Shown here: one piece after another, positions 28,544 to 36,494 of the stretch
Layout of the letters: the number at the start of each line of letters is the position of its first letter
Numbering within the stretch: position 1 is the first letter of the stretch
NCBI RefSeq assembly: GCF_003555545.1
Contig: NZ_CP032157.1
Coordinates: forward strand, 3,538,546 to 3,602,545
Reading direction: 5' to 3'
DNA length: 64,000 nt
From: Paraflavitalea soli
GTDB taxonomy: Bacteria; Bacteroidota; Bacteroidia; Chitinophagales; Chitinophagaceae
The notes under the pieces: model-generated
The model's database searches: none
What the model saw: only the letters and a program-made list of their open reading frames with translations
Told to the model about the DNA's origin: nothing
Translations under genes and position numbers: made by a program

Positions 28544-29038
28544 ATGGCAAAGAACTACATCCTGGATGCAGATACAGCTAACAGGAAGATGCAACGGATG
28601 GCCTACGAGATTGTAGAGAATAATCTCGATGAGCGCCAGTTGATCCTGGCCGGTATCCGGGAAAGCGGCAGTGTGATAGCCCGCAACATACAGCAACTGC
28701 TGAAGCAGATCAGTAACCTACCCACAGAACTGATCACGATATCGCTGGATAAAAAGAAACCCGAAGAAGTGCTGATCACCCCTAGCATAGACTTTACCGA
28801 TAAAGTGGTGATCATTATTGACGATGTAGCCAACAGCGGTAAGACGCTGCTGTATGCCATGAAACCTTTACTGGCCTTTCATCCCCGTAAAATACAGACG
28901 CTTGCACTGGTAGAACGTACGCACAAAACCTTTCCGGTGAGCACTGATTATGTAGGTTTGTCGGTAGCCACTACTTTGCAGGAACATATTTTTGTAGAAA
29001 CAACCGGCGACGCGGTGACTGGCGCTTATATGGAGTAA
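28544..29038 (+). CDS. Phosphoribosyltransferase family protein
   Basis: A 164-residue type I phosphoribosyltransferase. The PRPP-binding loop is VVIIIDDVANSGKTLLYA near 88-105 with the two acidic residues, and ILAGIRESGSVIA forms the phosphate-loop region. The overall length and order resemble PyrR or hypoxanthine PRTases. Whether it is an enzyme of purine/pyrimidine salvage or a PyrR-type regulator cannot be read. No pyr gene is adjacent. Its stop is 3 bp from that of the convergent LysE-family gene. Confidence 0.85.
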   Translation: MAKNYILDADTANRKMQRMAYEIVENNLDERQLILAGIRESGSVIARNIQQLLKQISNLPTELITISLDKKKPEEVLITPSIDFTDKVVIIIDDVANSGKTLLYAMKPLLAFHPRKIQTLALVERTHKTFPVSTDYVGLSVATTLQEHIFVETTGDAVTGAYME

Positions 29039-29041
29039 TGT

Positions 29042-29689
29042 TTACAGCTGTTCCGCCGGATCTTTATGCCGCCACATCTTCCATCCCTGGATAAGGGCGG
29101 TTAAGGTAAAGATGCCGCCGATCACCCAATTCAATACATGCTGGTTGGCATTGAGGCGGTCAACCATCAAATGGCCGCCGAAGATGAAAACGCAATGCCC
29201 AATAAAGGTACCGATACCAATGCCCAGGATATAGGCATTGTAATGGTCATTGCGGGGCAGCAATACTTTTTTGGTAAATAATACGGTACTCCAGCCAAAC
29301 CAGAAAGGTATCTGCATGGGGTTAACAGCGCTCATGGTCATGCCCAGTAAAAAGCGGTGCATGGTACTGCTGAGAATAACGTTCTTACCTTCACCGGAAG
29401 GATGGGCGGCTGCAATGAAGGTGGTAACCGCCAATGCCACAATAATGAGCAGGGTGAGCCATTCGAGCCAGCGGAATAATTTCTTCTGTTTCCGCACCCA
29501 ATCCATCGCTACCAGCGACAGTCGCACATAGACCATCTCCACCAATAAGACGCCGAGGGCAAAATAGAGTGCCGGCCGTACGCCATCGGTTACTGATATC
29601 TGCATGGCAGCCACAATGAGGGTACCTAAGGGCAAAGTGCCCAGGAAACTTATAAATAAGCCTGTGCCAAGGATGCGTAGCAATTTCAT
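29042..29689 (-). CDS. LysE-family translocator
   Basis: A 215-residue inner-membrane protein with about six hydrophobic segments. The opening GTGLFISFLGTLPLGTLIVA and the central MSAVNPMQIPFWFGWS fit the LysE/RhtB amino-acid exporter superfamily (PxGP-like start and NP motif). It is the last gene of a minus-strand unit led by the DinB-like gene and lies 36 bp behind the ATP-grasp gene. This invites the guess that it exports the product of that enzyme. Confidence 0.8.
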   Translation of the reverse strand: MKLLRILGTGLFISFLGTLPLGTLIVAAMQISVTDGVRPALYFALGVLLVEMVYVRLSLVAMDWVRKQKKLFRWLEWLTLLIIVALAVTTFIAAAHPSGEGKNVILSSTMHRFLLGMTMSAVNPMQIPFWFGWSTVLFTKKVLLPRNDHYNAYILGIGIGTFIGHCVFIFGGHLMVDRLNANQHVLNWVIGGIFTLTALIQGWKMWRHKDPAEQL

Positions 29690-29725
29690 TTCGAATGTTG
29701 AATATAGGGAATAGGGTGCGCTTAC

Positions 29726-30790
29726 TTACTTGGGCATAGCCGCCAGCCTCACGGACCACTCTTTGTTTTCCCGGAACATTTGTACCCCTTCTTTCCAGCT
29801 AAGATAAGGATGCCCTTTCCGGTGATTCATCCGGCTTATACGTGCCAGGATAATCCAATGCCGGATTATTTCTTTCCAGGCAAAAAACAAAGAATGACGG
29901 GGATCATAAATATGAGTAGGCTCGGCGCCTGCGCCATTTACTTCAATGATGGCAAAGTTGCGTCCTTGTTTCAAATCTTCCAAACTATCATACCGGATAT
30001 CCAGGCGGCCAAAATAAAACTCGGGTATCTGCTGGCAAATAGCATCGATGGTTGCCTGCAATGCCTCATCCACCAGATGGGAATGATCGAGGAAGAGGGA
30101 ACCCCGGGCATGGTTGCCATAAGGCGACACGATCTTCTTCTCCCCTGCCAGCAACACTTCCTGCAATCCTTCGCCATGCATATTTTCCAGGCTGTCCATA
30201 TACATCAAAGCCCGTTTATCCTGGCGCAACAACTGGCTGATGGTATGCCGCCCATCGCCGGTAACGGATAAGAACTCTTTTTTAACGATGCCAGTTACAA
30301 AACCCGTTGGCGCATCAGGATAACGGCAATAGAATATACCCACTTCATTTTTCCAGGGCACATATTCCTGGATGTGGAAGTCGAGACAGGCCTTCGCTAC
30401 ATAATTGAGTACAGCTTCTGCGTCTGCCAGCACCTTTACGCCACGGCCACGCCCGCCTACATTGGGCTTGCCAATCAGGGGAAATGCCAGTCCATGGCGC
30501 ATCAATTCATTGAGTACAATATGCCCGTTGGCAGGGATGGCAAAAAAAACGGTCTTTGGATGGTATTGATCAGGTATGAGGTTGGCCACTTCCTCTTTGG
30601 ATTCATTGAGAAATCCGCCATTCTTAATGCGTGGATTGGAGGCGGCAAAGAAAAACAGGGACCGGGCGCGTAAACAAAGGAAGAACCAGACAGGATAGAT
30701 CCATATATAAACTGCCGGAAAACTCCAGTACTCCCAGTTAAACAGTCTTATGAAAAAAGGTCGGTGCAGGATTCTTTGGAAAACATTCAT
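29726..30790 (-). CDS. ATP-grasp ligase-like protein with hydrophobic N-terminus
   Basis: A 354-residue protein. Residues about 20-50 are hydrophobic (YWSFPAVYIWIYPVWFFLCL), suggesting membrane association. The rest looks like a D-Ala-D-Ala-ligase-type ATP-grasp fold: FPLIGKPNVGGRGRGVKVL for the nucleotide loop, FHIQEYVPWKNEVGIFYCRY, GDGRHTISQLL, FYFGRLDIRYDS, and the metal site FAIIEVNGAGAEPTHIYDP. Such enzymes join a carboxylate to an amine or thiol with ATP; the substrate is unknown. It overlaps the NRDE gene by one base (TAATG), so the two are translationally coupled. Confidence 0.78.
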   Translation of the reverse strand: MNVFQRILHRPFFIRLFNWEYWSFPAVYIWIYPVWFFLCLRARSLFFFAASNPRIKNGGFLNESKEEVANLIPDQYHPKTVFFAIPANGHIVLNELMRHGLAFPLIGKPNVGGRGRGVKVLADAEAVLNYVAKACLDFHIQEYVPWKNEVGIFYCRYPDAPTGFVTGIVKKEFLSVTGDGRHTISQLLRQDKRALMYMDSLENMHGEGLQEVLLAGEKKIVSPYGNHARGSLFLDHSHLVDEALQATIDAICQQIPEFYFGRLDIRYDSLEDLKQGRNFAIIEVNGAGAEPTHIYDPRHSLFFAWKEIIRHWIILARISRMNHRKGHPYLSWKEGVQMFRENKEWSVRLAAMPK

Positions 30791-31518
30791 TATCGGCCTA
30801 CCATTGGTTTTTCAATTGCTAATTCCTGCGCAAAAGTCTGGTTATTTTTTACATCCAGGTAATTCATTGTGAAGGAGTGGTCGGTAATGGCCATGGAAGT
30901 GACGCTTACGGTAAATACTTTGCCATCGCGGTTCATCATCAGGTCATTCTTTTCATCGCCATCGCCGGTAAACTGGTGAAAGTGTAAGATATCCTCCTGG
31001 AAGGGTGTCCCCTGCTTCCGGAGCCAGGTTTCAAACCAGTTCCGTCGCTTTAAGATCACATCATTATTGTATAAGGTAACCGATGACCAAATATGTGGAA
31101 CCCGGGCATCCAGGGCCTGTTCATATTTCAATACGCCATCCCAGCGGCATTCATACAAACGGCTGTCTTCCCAGATAATAGCAGTAAACGGTTCTATATT
31201 TTCCAGGGAGGCGGTCAGAAAGTAATGATAAGGCATGGTGCTGTTGATCAATTCCAGCAGAATGAGTCCCCTGCTTTTGCGATAAGGCGGTTGCGGGGCA
31301 TGTGCTACCCAGCCGCCATTGAGGAATACAATGGCATTGCCATTTTCATGGGCAGCTATCCAGGTACCACCTGCATCAGCATCTTTGGGAAATAAAATTC
31401 TGCCGGAGGGAAAATCATACACAGCTGGCGGCAGCGCAGGGGAACGCCCCTGTTTCTCATCACGATTGGAGGTAAGATATACTTTACCGGGCGCCGGAAT
31501 AAAAGTTACTGTGCACAT
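30790..31518 (-). CDS. NRDE (TANGO2-like) family protein
   Basis: A 242-residue protein starting MCTVTF, with Cys2 in the Ntn-hydrolase nucleophile position after Met removal. The family signature YLTSNRDEKQGRSP follows, then GGTWIAAHENGNAIVFLNGG. The family's biochemical role is not settled; an amidase-like activity is plausible from the fold. It overlaps both neighbours: by 13 bp with the DinB-like gene upstream and by one base with the ATP-grasp gene downstream. Confidence 0.85.
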   Translation of the reverse strand: MCTVTFIPAPGKVYLTSNRDEKQGRSPALPPAVYDFPSGRILFPKDADAGGTWIAAHENGNAIVFLNGGWVAHAPQPPYRKSRGLILLELINSTMPYHYFLTASLENIEPFTAIIWEDSRLYECRWDGVLKYEQALDARVPHIWSSVTLYNNDVILKRRNWFETWLRKQGTPFQEDILHFHQFTGDGDEKNDLMMNRDGKVFTVSVTSMAITDHSFTMNYLDVKNNQTFAQELAIEKPMVGR

Positions 31519-32006
31519 TGCTTTTTATACTTGACCGTAGATGAAGCAACTCCAAAATTGTCGGGCAGGGTAATAGAGGTAGCCTCTGTTAATCCTACGC
31601 GGATGAGTGCCATATGGTGAATGGTATGTTCCAGGTTGTAAGCTATTTCCCGGAAATAATTGGTAGCGATGGTAATGGGTTCGGCAGAGTGATCATCATA
31701 CGTAGCCTCCAGGATGAGTTCCTTATTGGGCTTTCCCAGGCCATTGTGTATTTCCAGCAGCAGACTACTGGCCAGGGCCTTATCCGTTTCAATAAACTGG
31801 TCGCGTTTTCTTTTTTCGTAGTTCACCACACCATGATCATAGCCCTTTTCCAGGCATTGGTACAATTCGATCACATGACGCACGTGCTGCCCAATGGTAT
31901 TATTGAACAATGTTTTGCATGGCTGAACATACTCTTGCTGAGAGATCTGCTCTAATGACTCAGCAAGCTGTACGAATACCGTATTGACAGCTTGTTGTAA
32001 TTGCAT
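31506..32006 (-). CDS. DinB-like four-helix metalloprotein
   Basis: A 166-residue all-helical protein. Candidate metal-ligand histidines appear as GQHVRHVIELYQ and NLEHTIHHMALIRVGL, the DinB/YfiT pattern. The family includes thiol-dependent enzymes such as bacillithiol and mycothiol transferases, but no specific function is supported here. It heads the unit DinB-like, NRDE, ATP-grasp, LysE. Confidence 0.75.
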   Translation of the reverse strand: MQLQQAVNTVFVQLAESLEQISQQEYVQPCKTLFNNTIGQHVRHVIELYQCLEKGYDHGVVNYEKRKRDQFIETDKALASSLLLEIHNGLGKPNKELILEATYDDHSAEPITIATNYFREIAYNLEHTIHHMALIRVGLTEATSITLPDNFGVASSTVKYKKQCAQ

Positions 32007-32091
32007 CGGTCGGTTTTATTAGTTACAAATTAACACTATTTAAGCAACGGCCCATCGCTCTAACTGATTTTTAATCAACACCTCATGCACA

Positions 32092-32634
32092 TTACACCCT
32101 TTTGGTAAGCACCCGGAGGAATACCGTCAGTTTATCTGAGATAGTACTCGTGCGGCCTACAAGAAAAGGTTTTCTGCGCATACCTAACTTTCCTTCCAGC
32201 CAGTAACCGCCAGTGGTGGGTGTAACGGTAAAGGGGAAAGAAATCGGCAGGGATATGCTCTTGATAGTCAAGGTACCTTCCATAAAAAATGTGCCAGCCT
32301 TTCTGCCAGGCACAACTTTCGTAGATACGAATTTTATGTGGGGATAGTTCTTAACATCAAAAAAGACTTCCTGGCGTAAATGGTCGTCCCGCTTCTCATT
32401 GCCGGTATTCACTGAAGCAGCACTTACCTGCACCTCAAATACGCTTTTCTCAGGCTGAGCGGGATCAAATACAATCGCACCCTGCAACCCGCTAAAAGAA
32501 CCTTTGACTTTTATGCCCAGGTTCTTAATGGAAAAATTGATGCTGGAGCTATCATCAACCGGAACATATGTTTGCGCATGCAGCACTGTAAACCAAACAA
32601 TGCCCGCCAATAACACAACTATCTTTCTGACCAT
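32092..32634 (-). CDS. YceI-family periplasmic protein (copy 1)
   Basis: The ATG at 32634 gives 180 residues with a signal peptide (MVRKIVVLLAGIVWFTVLHA). The lipocalin-like YceI core follows: SSSINFSIKNLGIKVKGSF, LQGAIVFDP, ASVNTGNEKRDDHLRQEVFF and YPHIKFVSTKV. YceI proteins bind isoprenoid-type lipids or quinones in the periplasm. The longer ORF from 32670 adds 12 residues before the signal and is not favoured. It is the last gene of the YHS-DoxX-YceI-YceI unit. Confidence 0.88.
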   Translation of the reverse strand: MVRKIVVLLAGIVWFTVLHAQTYVPVDDSSSINFSIKNLGIKVKGSFSGLQGAIVFDPAQPEKSVFEVQVSAASVNTGNEKRDDHLRQEVFFDVKNYPHIKFVSTKVVPGRKAGTFFMEGTLTIKSISLPISFPFTVTPTTGGYWLEGKLGMRRKPFLVGRTSTISDKLTVFLRVLTKRV

Positions 32635-32714
32635 ACAACTCTTTCCTGTTTCAATAAAAATATCCATCAAAGATCACTGTGATGATACCTTTCATCATAA
32701 TCATGGCCCCTCTC

Positions 32715-33254
32715 TTATTTTTTCCGGGCCACCACATGCAAGATAATGCTCACACTATCGGCAATGGTATTGCTGCCTCCCACTTTAAAATCGTGTCGGT
32801 TGACCCTGAAATTTCCGTCAAATACATATCCATTTTCGGTGGCTGTTGCTGTAAAAGGGAAGCCGATATCTTTGGTCACGTTCCTGATCGTTAGCTTACC
32901 CACGAGGTAGAAGCTACCGGTCTGATCTGCAGCAGTGACCCGGCTACTGGCAAAACTGATGCGTGGATACTGTTTTACATCGAAATAATCTTCTCCGCGC
33001 AGGTGGTTATTGCGTAGGTTGATGCCTGTTTCAATAGAAGCAGCATCCACACTCACATTAAAATTGCTGGAAGGCGGGTTGGTTGCATTAAACACAATGA
33101 CACCCTGCAAGCCGGTGAAAGTACCGGTAACGGCCAATCCAAAGTTTTTGACCTTAAACTTAACACTCGACCCATTATCGGCCGGTATATACTCCTGGGC
33201 ATAAAGAAAAAGTCCTGCCAACATCCCAATTATCAGTAATAATCTTTTTTTCAT
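32715..33254 (-). CDS. YceI-family periplasmic protein (copy 2)
   Basis: A 179-residue paralogue of the next gene. Signal peptide MKKRLLLIIGMLAGLFLYAQ; core SSVKFKVKNFGLAVTGTFTG, LQGVIVFNA, ASIETGINLRNNHLRGEDYF and YPRISFASSRV. The two copies share the same motif order and probably arose by tandem duplication. They may bind different lipids. Confidence 0.9.
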   Translation of the reverse strand: MKKRLLLIIGMLAGLFLYAQEYIPADNGSSVKFKVKNFGLAVTGTFTGLQGVIVFNATNPPSSNFNVSVDAASIETGINLRNNHLRGEDYFDVKQYPRISFASSRVTAADQTGSFYLVGKLTIRNVTKDIGFPFTATATENGYVFDGNFRVNRHDFKVGGSNTIADSVSIILHVVARKK

Positions 33255-33323
33255 ATCCGTCTTTTATCTATATACGGAAGATGGAGGGGATCAGGCTGCC
33301 TCACGGCCGCATCAACCTGTTTC

Positions 33324-33716
33324 TTAGCGTTGTTTTAACTTAAGCAACTGAAAAACCTGTGCCCGGTAAATAAATAGCAGGAGAAGGCAACAGGTAAAAG
33401 CAATCAGCGCATAGGTAAACAACACGGCATCACCATCGAATACAATACCCAGTTTGGTGAGGTGAAAGAAAAGGGCGCCGGCCATTAATCCCAGCCCCAA
33501 CCCTGCCCCATATACCGTGGTACGTGGGACCAACAGGAGCATGGAGGCGATGAGCTCCAGCACACCTGTACCAATACGCCCCCAGGGCTCCATACCTAAT
33601 TCGGTGAATAACTTTACGGACTGAGGATGTGCGGTAAACTTAAAATAAAGGGTTTGTAACATGATCAGGGCAGCCAGCAGGCGTAATACCCAGGTGACTA
33701 TAGTGAGCGGTTTCAT
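33324..33716 (-). CDS. DoxX-family membrane protein
   Basis: A 130-residue protein with four hydrophobic segments. It fits the DoxX/DoxD-like fold: LRLLAALIMLQTLYFKFTAH, then GVLELIASMLLLVPRTTVYG and GLMAGALFFHLTKLG. DoxX-type proteins occur with oxidoreductases and stress systems in the inner membrane. It lies between YHS and YceI genes in one unit, consistent with a redox or quinone theme. Confidence 0.8.
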   Translation of the reverse strand: MKPLTIVTWVLRLLAALIMLQTLYFKFTAHPQSVKLFTELGMEPWGRIGTGVLELIASMLLLVPRTTVYGAGLGLGLMAGALFFHLTKLGIVFDGDAVLFTYALIAFTCCLLLLFIYRAQVFQLLKLKQR

Positions 33717-33772
33717 GATGATCGTTTTAAGGAATACAAAGACATTGTTTTGCTATTCTTACTGTCGTATAC

Positions 33773-34234
33773 TTATTTGTATTTCGTCCAGTTATTGTCT
33801 GCCTGCTTTTTGAGGTTCACCTCGTCTTTATTCCAGCTGGTGAGGGTATTGTTGAAAAACCTGTTGTAAAAGAGGTACAGTTTTCCATCCAGCACCTTGA
33901 AGGTTTTGGGGTCAACTTCCACTTTTTCGCCCTTGGCGCCCATAGCATAAGCGCACCAGCCGCCATATTGGGGTTCGTATTTTGCGGGGTCTTTCTTAAA
34001 AGCTTCTTTATTGCCTGTAGTAGAAAAATAATAGGTGATGCCCTGGTGATACAAGGAATTGTCTTTACTCCCTTTCACTGCCTTTCCCAGGGTAAAATAT
34101 GCTACGGGATCATACCCCTGGATAGCCAGACCATCTTCTATGTTAAATTGTTTCTTCCGTTCGGGAGTGGCATCCTGTGAAAAACCGGTTAGAGCCAGCA
34201 GAGAGATGCCCATTAATAGTAGAAGCTTTTGCAT
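33773..34234 (-). CDS. Exported YHS domain protein
   Basis: A 153-residue protein with signal peptide MQKLLLLMGISLLALTGFSQ. The YHS core is LAIQGYDPVAYFTLGKAVKG, YYFSTTGNKEAFKKDPAKYE, PQYGGWCAYAMGAKGEKVEV. YHS domains bind metals or copper in some proteins; the single Cys in GGWCAYAM is the visible candidate. It is the first gene of the four-gene unit and lies directly behind crp/fnr. Confidence 0.88.
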   Translation of the reverse strand: MQKLLLLMGISLLALTGFSQDATPERKKQFNIEDGLAIQGYDPVAYFTLGKAVKGSKDNSLYHQGITYYFSTTGNKEAFKKDPAKYEPQYGGWCAYAMGAKGEKVEVDPKTFKVLDGKLYLFYNRFFNNTLTSWNKDEVNLKKQADNNWTKYK

Positions 34235-34262
34235 GACGAGTTGTATTTTGTTATTTGTATAC

Positions 34263-34291
34263 CAAAATTACCTGCGCCTGCTGCGGCCAAT
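34263..34291 (-). promoter_or_regulatory. Candidate promoter of the YHS-DoxX-YceI operon
   Basis: On the minus strand ATTG (34291-34288) is followed after 17 bp by TAATTTTG (34270-34263), an exact -7 TAnnTTTG match. It lies between the crp/fnr stop and the YHS start, 29 bp upstream of the latter. Confidence 0.5.
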
Positions 34292-34298
34292 TTGTCAA

Positions 34299-35000
34299 CT
34301 ACCCGACATTTGCCAGCTTTTGCAATTTTTTCACATCCGGGAATGATATCTCCTGCCTGTTATAGACCAGCAGGCCATCAGCAGCCAGTTCATTGATCAG
34401 GGTGGTAATGGTTTGGCGGCTGGCCCCGATCAGTTGTGCAATGTCTTCGTGGGTAAGGTAGTTGGGAATATGGAGGGCCCCCGCGGACTGCTCATCCTGG
34501 TGTTGCAGGGCCAGTTGCCACAGGAAACTCACCAGCCTTGTTTTCACATCTTTGTTCAGCAAGTTGACCAGCCTGGTTTCAATGGTGCGGAGCTTGGAGC
34601 CTACCTGTTTGGTGTATTTGAGGGCCAGCTCAGGCTTTTTGGCCAGTAATTGCCCGAAAGATTCGATGGTAAAGGCGCAAAGGCTCACATCGTGCTTATA
34701 GGCCTGGGCAAATTCGCCCTGCAGGTTGTTGCGTTCCAGCGTAAGCTGTCCGAATATTTCTCCTTTTTCGATGATCTCTTTGATCACTTCATTGCCCTGT
34801 TCGTCGATATAACCAATGCGAACATGGCCTTCTTTAATAAAATAGAGTTTATTGTGATGAAAGGCCTCAAAGTAGATAAACTCTCCTTTCTTCGCTTCAA
34901 TGAAATTATGCACTACATTCAGCGCCTCATATTCTTCATCAGAAACATGGCGCCATAGGTCATAGCGGCGTATCAGCAATAATTGATCTTCAGACAGCAT
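34299..35000 (-). CDS. Crp/Fnr-family transcriptional regulator
   Basis: The ATG at 35000 gives 233 residues: a cyclic-nucleotide-binding-like beta roll (FIKEGHVRIGYIDEQGNEVI, KGEIFGQLTL), a dimerisation helix, and a C-terminal winged helix (YLTHEDIAQLIGASRQTITT). No N-terminal cysteine cluster is seen, so it is not a classical oxygen-sensing Fnr. The open frame extends to 35852, but that part lies antisense to the Fe-S gene at 35085 and is a chance frame. It is upstream of the YHS-DoxX-YceI operon on the same strand and divergent from the CCG-domain gene, so it may control either. Confidence 0.88.
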   Translation of the reverse strand: MLSEDQLLLIRRYDLWRHVSDEEYEALNVVHNFIEAKKGEFIYFEAFHHNKLYFIKEGHVRIGYIDEQGNEVIKEIIEKGEIFGQLTLERNNLQGEFAQAYKHDVSLCAFTIESFGQLLAKKPELALKYTKQVGSKLRTIETRLVNLLNKDVKTRLVSFLWQLALQHQDEQSAGALHIPNYLTHEDIAQLIGASRQTITTLINELAADGLLVYNRQEISFPDVKKLQKLANVG

Positions 35001-35020
35001 GAAAAGCGGGGATTGTAATT

Positions 35021-35028
35021 CAAATGTA
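35021..35028 (-). promoter_or_regulatory. -7 box TACATTTG upstream of crp/fnr
   Basis: An exact TAnnTTTG match on the minus strand 20 bp before the regulator start. The -33 region has no clear TTTG. Confidence 0.4.
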
Positions 35029-35084
35029 GTGAATGTTCCGGGTTCGGAGTTTTGCAGTAGATTTACACCCAAATTATCATTGGC

Positions 35085-35861
35085 ATGCAGGTACCAACAA
35101 TGGCTGAGATGATGGCCAGCGGAAAAACACCGGATATATTGTTTTGGGTAGGATGTGCGGGCAGTTTTGATCAACGCGCCCAGAAGATCACGAAGGCTTT
35201 CGCCACCATTCTCTCTAAAGTGGGCATTAATTATGCCATTATGGGCAAGGAAGAAATGTGTACCGGCGATCCTGCACGCCGTGCCGGTAACGAATTCATG
35301 TTCCAGATGATGGCCTACCAGAACATCCAGTTGCTGAATGGCTATGGCATTAAAAAGATCGTTACTACCTGTCCCCACTGCTTCAATATCTTCAAGAATG
35401 AATATCCCGGATTGGGAGGCACTTATGAAGTGATCCACCACACTACCCTGCTGCAGCAATTGCTGGATGAGGGCAAGATCGTATTGCAGGGTGGCGGGCC
35501 TTTCAAAGGCAAGCGCATTACGTACCACGACAGCTGCTATCTTGGCAGGGCCAATGATATTTATGAAGCGCCCCGCAAGGTGCTGGAAGCCCTGGATGCT
35601 GAACTGGTGGAAATGAAACGCTGCCGCAGCAAAGGCCTGTGTTGCGGAGCCGGCGGCGCCCAGATGTTCAAAGAAGAAGAAAAAGGCACCATCCGCATCA
35701 ATATCGAGCGCAGCAATGAAGCCCTCGACACAGGCGCCAGTATCATCGCTTCTGCCTGTCCTTTTTGCAATACCATGCTGACCGATGGCGTAAAGAACAA
35801 AGAGCAGGAACAAAATGTACAGGTAGTGGATGTGGCCGAACTGATAGCCCAATCCATGTAG
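35085..35861 (+). CDS. (Fe-S)-binding protein with two CCG domains, HdrB/GlpC C-half type
   Basis: A 258-residue cytoplasmic protein. It has two cysteine-rich CCG modules: the first with WVGCAGSFDQ, EEMCTGDP and TTCPHCFNIF, the second with HDSCYLGRAND, SKGLCCGAGGAQMF and SACPFCNTML. Such modules bind unusual [4Fe-4S] or non-cubane clusters in HdrB, GlpC, LldE and SdhE. It is the natural partner of the membrane 4Fe-4S protein at 27120-28442, which lacks them. It is divergent from crp/fnr across an 84-bp gap. Confidence 0.88.
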   Translation: MQVPTMAEMMASGKTPDILFWVGCAGSFDQRAQKITKAFATILSKVGINYAIMGKEEMCTGDPARRAGNEFMFQMMAYQNIQLLNGYGIKKIVTTCPHCFNIFKNEYPGLGGTYEVIHHTTLLQQLLDEGKIVLQGGGPFKGKRITYHDSCYLGRANDIYEAPRKVLEALDAELVEMKRCRSKGLCCGAGGAQMFKEEEKGTIRINIERSNEALDTGASIIASACPFCNTMLTDGVKNKEQEQNVQVVDVAELIAQSM

Positions 35862-35886
35862 TGGCAGCTTTTCGTATCTTTACGGC

Positions 35887-36396
35887 ATGAACTGGAATTA
35901 TCAATCAATGTTACCCGAGGATTTTGCACCCGATTCCCGTGTTTGGATTTATCAAAGCAGCCGCCTGTTTGCGATGAGCGAAGCTTTGCAGATAGAAGAC
36001 CTGCTCAATGATTTTGTAAGCCATTGGAAATCACATGGCACTCCTGTGAAAGGATTTGGTACGCTCCTTTTCGGTCAGTTTATTGTACTGATGGCCGATG
36101 AGAACGCTACGGGCGTGAGTGGTTGCAGCACAGATAGCTCTGTTCGCCTCATCAAGCAAATTGAAGAACTCTATAAAGTACAGTTGTTTGACCGCCAGCT
36201 GCTGGCCTTCCAGGTAAAAGAAAAGGTACAGCTCCTTCCCCTCCCCCAACTGCAGCATGCTGTTGACAACAACTTTATCACCCCCGATACGCTTTACTTC
36301 AACAACCTGGTGCAAACCAAAGAAGAGTTGGAAAACAAGTGGATGGTACCGGTAAAGGACAGCTGGCTTACCCGCCGGATCGCTATCAAGGCGTAG
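35887..36396 (+). CDS. Conserved Bacteroidota protein of unknown function (often mis-annotated as ABC transporter ATPase)
   Basis: A 169-residue soluble protein. It carries ADSRVWIYQSSR-like PDSRVWIYQSSRLFAMSEA at 16-34, HGTPVKGFGTLLFGQFIVLM, SGCSTDSSVRLIKQIEE and a C-terminal KDSWLTRRI. From memory, close relatives in this phylum carry the name ABC transporter ATPase, yet no Walker A, signature or Walker B motif is present, so that name is not supported. It follows the CCG-domain gene by 25 bp and is probably co-transcribed. Confidence 0.75.
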   Translation: MNWNYQSMLPEDFAPDSRVWIYQSSRLFAMSEALQIEDLLNDFVSHWKSHGTPVKGFGTLLFGQFIVLMADENATGVSGCSTDSSVRLIKQIEELYKVQLFDRQLLAFQVKEKVQLLPLPQLQHAVDNNFITPDTLYFNNLVQTKEELENKWMVPVKDSWLTRRIAIKA

Positions 36397-36432
36397 CATA
36401 CAAACATCTTACTAATTGTTAAAGTCTACGGG

Positions 36433-36451
36433 CTGTTAATTACCTTAACAG
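36433..36451. promoter_or_regulatory. Dyad CTGTTAA-N5-TTAACAG upstream of a lipoprotein gene
   Basis: Perfect 7-bp arms separated by TTACC, 44 bp before the lipoprotein start. It could be an operator or, less likely, a terminator for the upstream gene, since no T-run follows. Confidence 0.4.
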
Positions 36452-36494
36452 AACCTTAGAAGGAGGCATTGTAGCTTTATGGAAACCCATCCAT

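Noticed and set aside
34299-35852. A 517-codon minus-strand frame that would give a long N-terminal extension to Crp/Fnr
   Set aside because: The part beyond 35000 is antisense to the well-supported CCG-domain gene and has no Crp similarity. The family start at 35000 explains the regulator fully.
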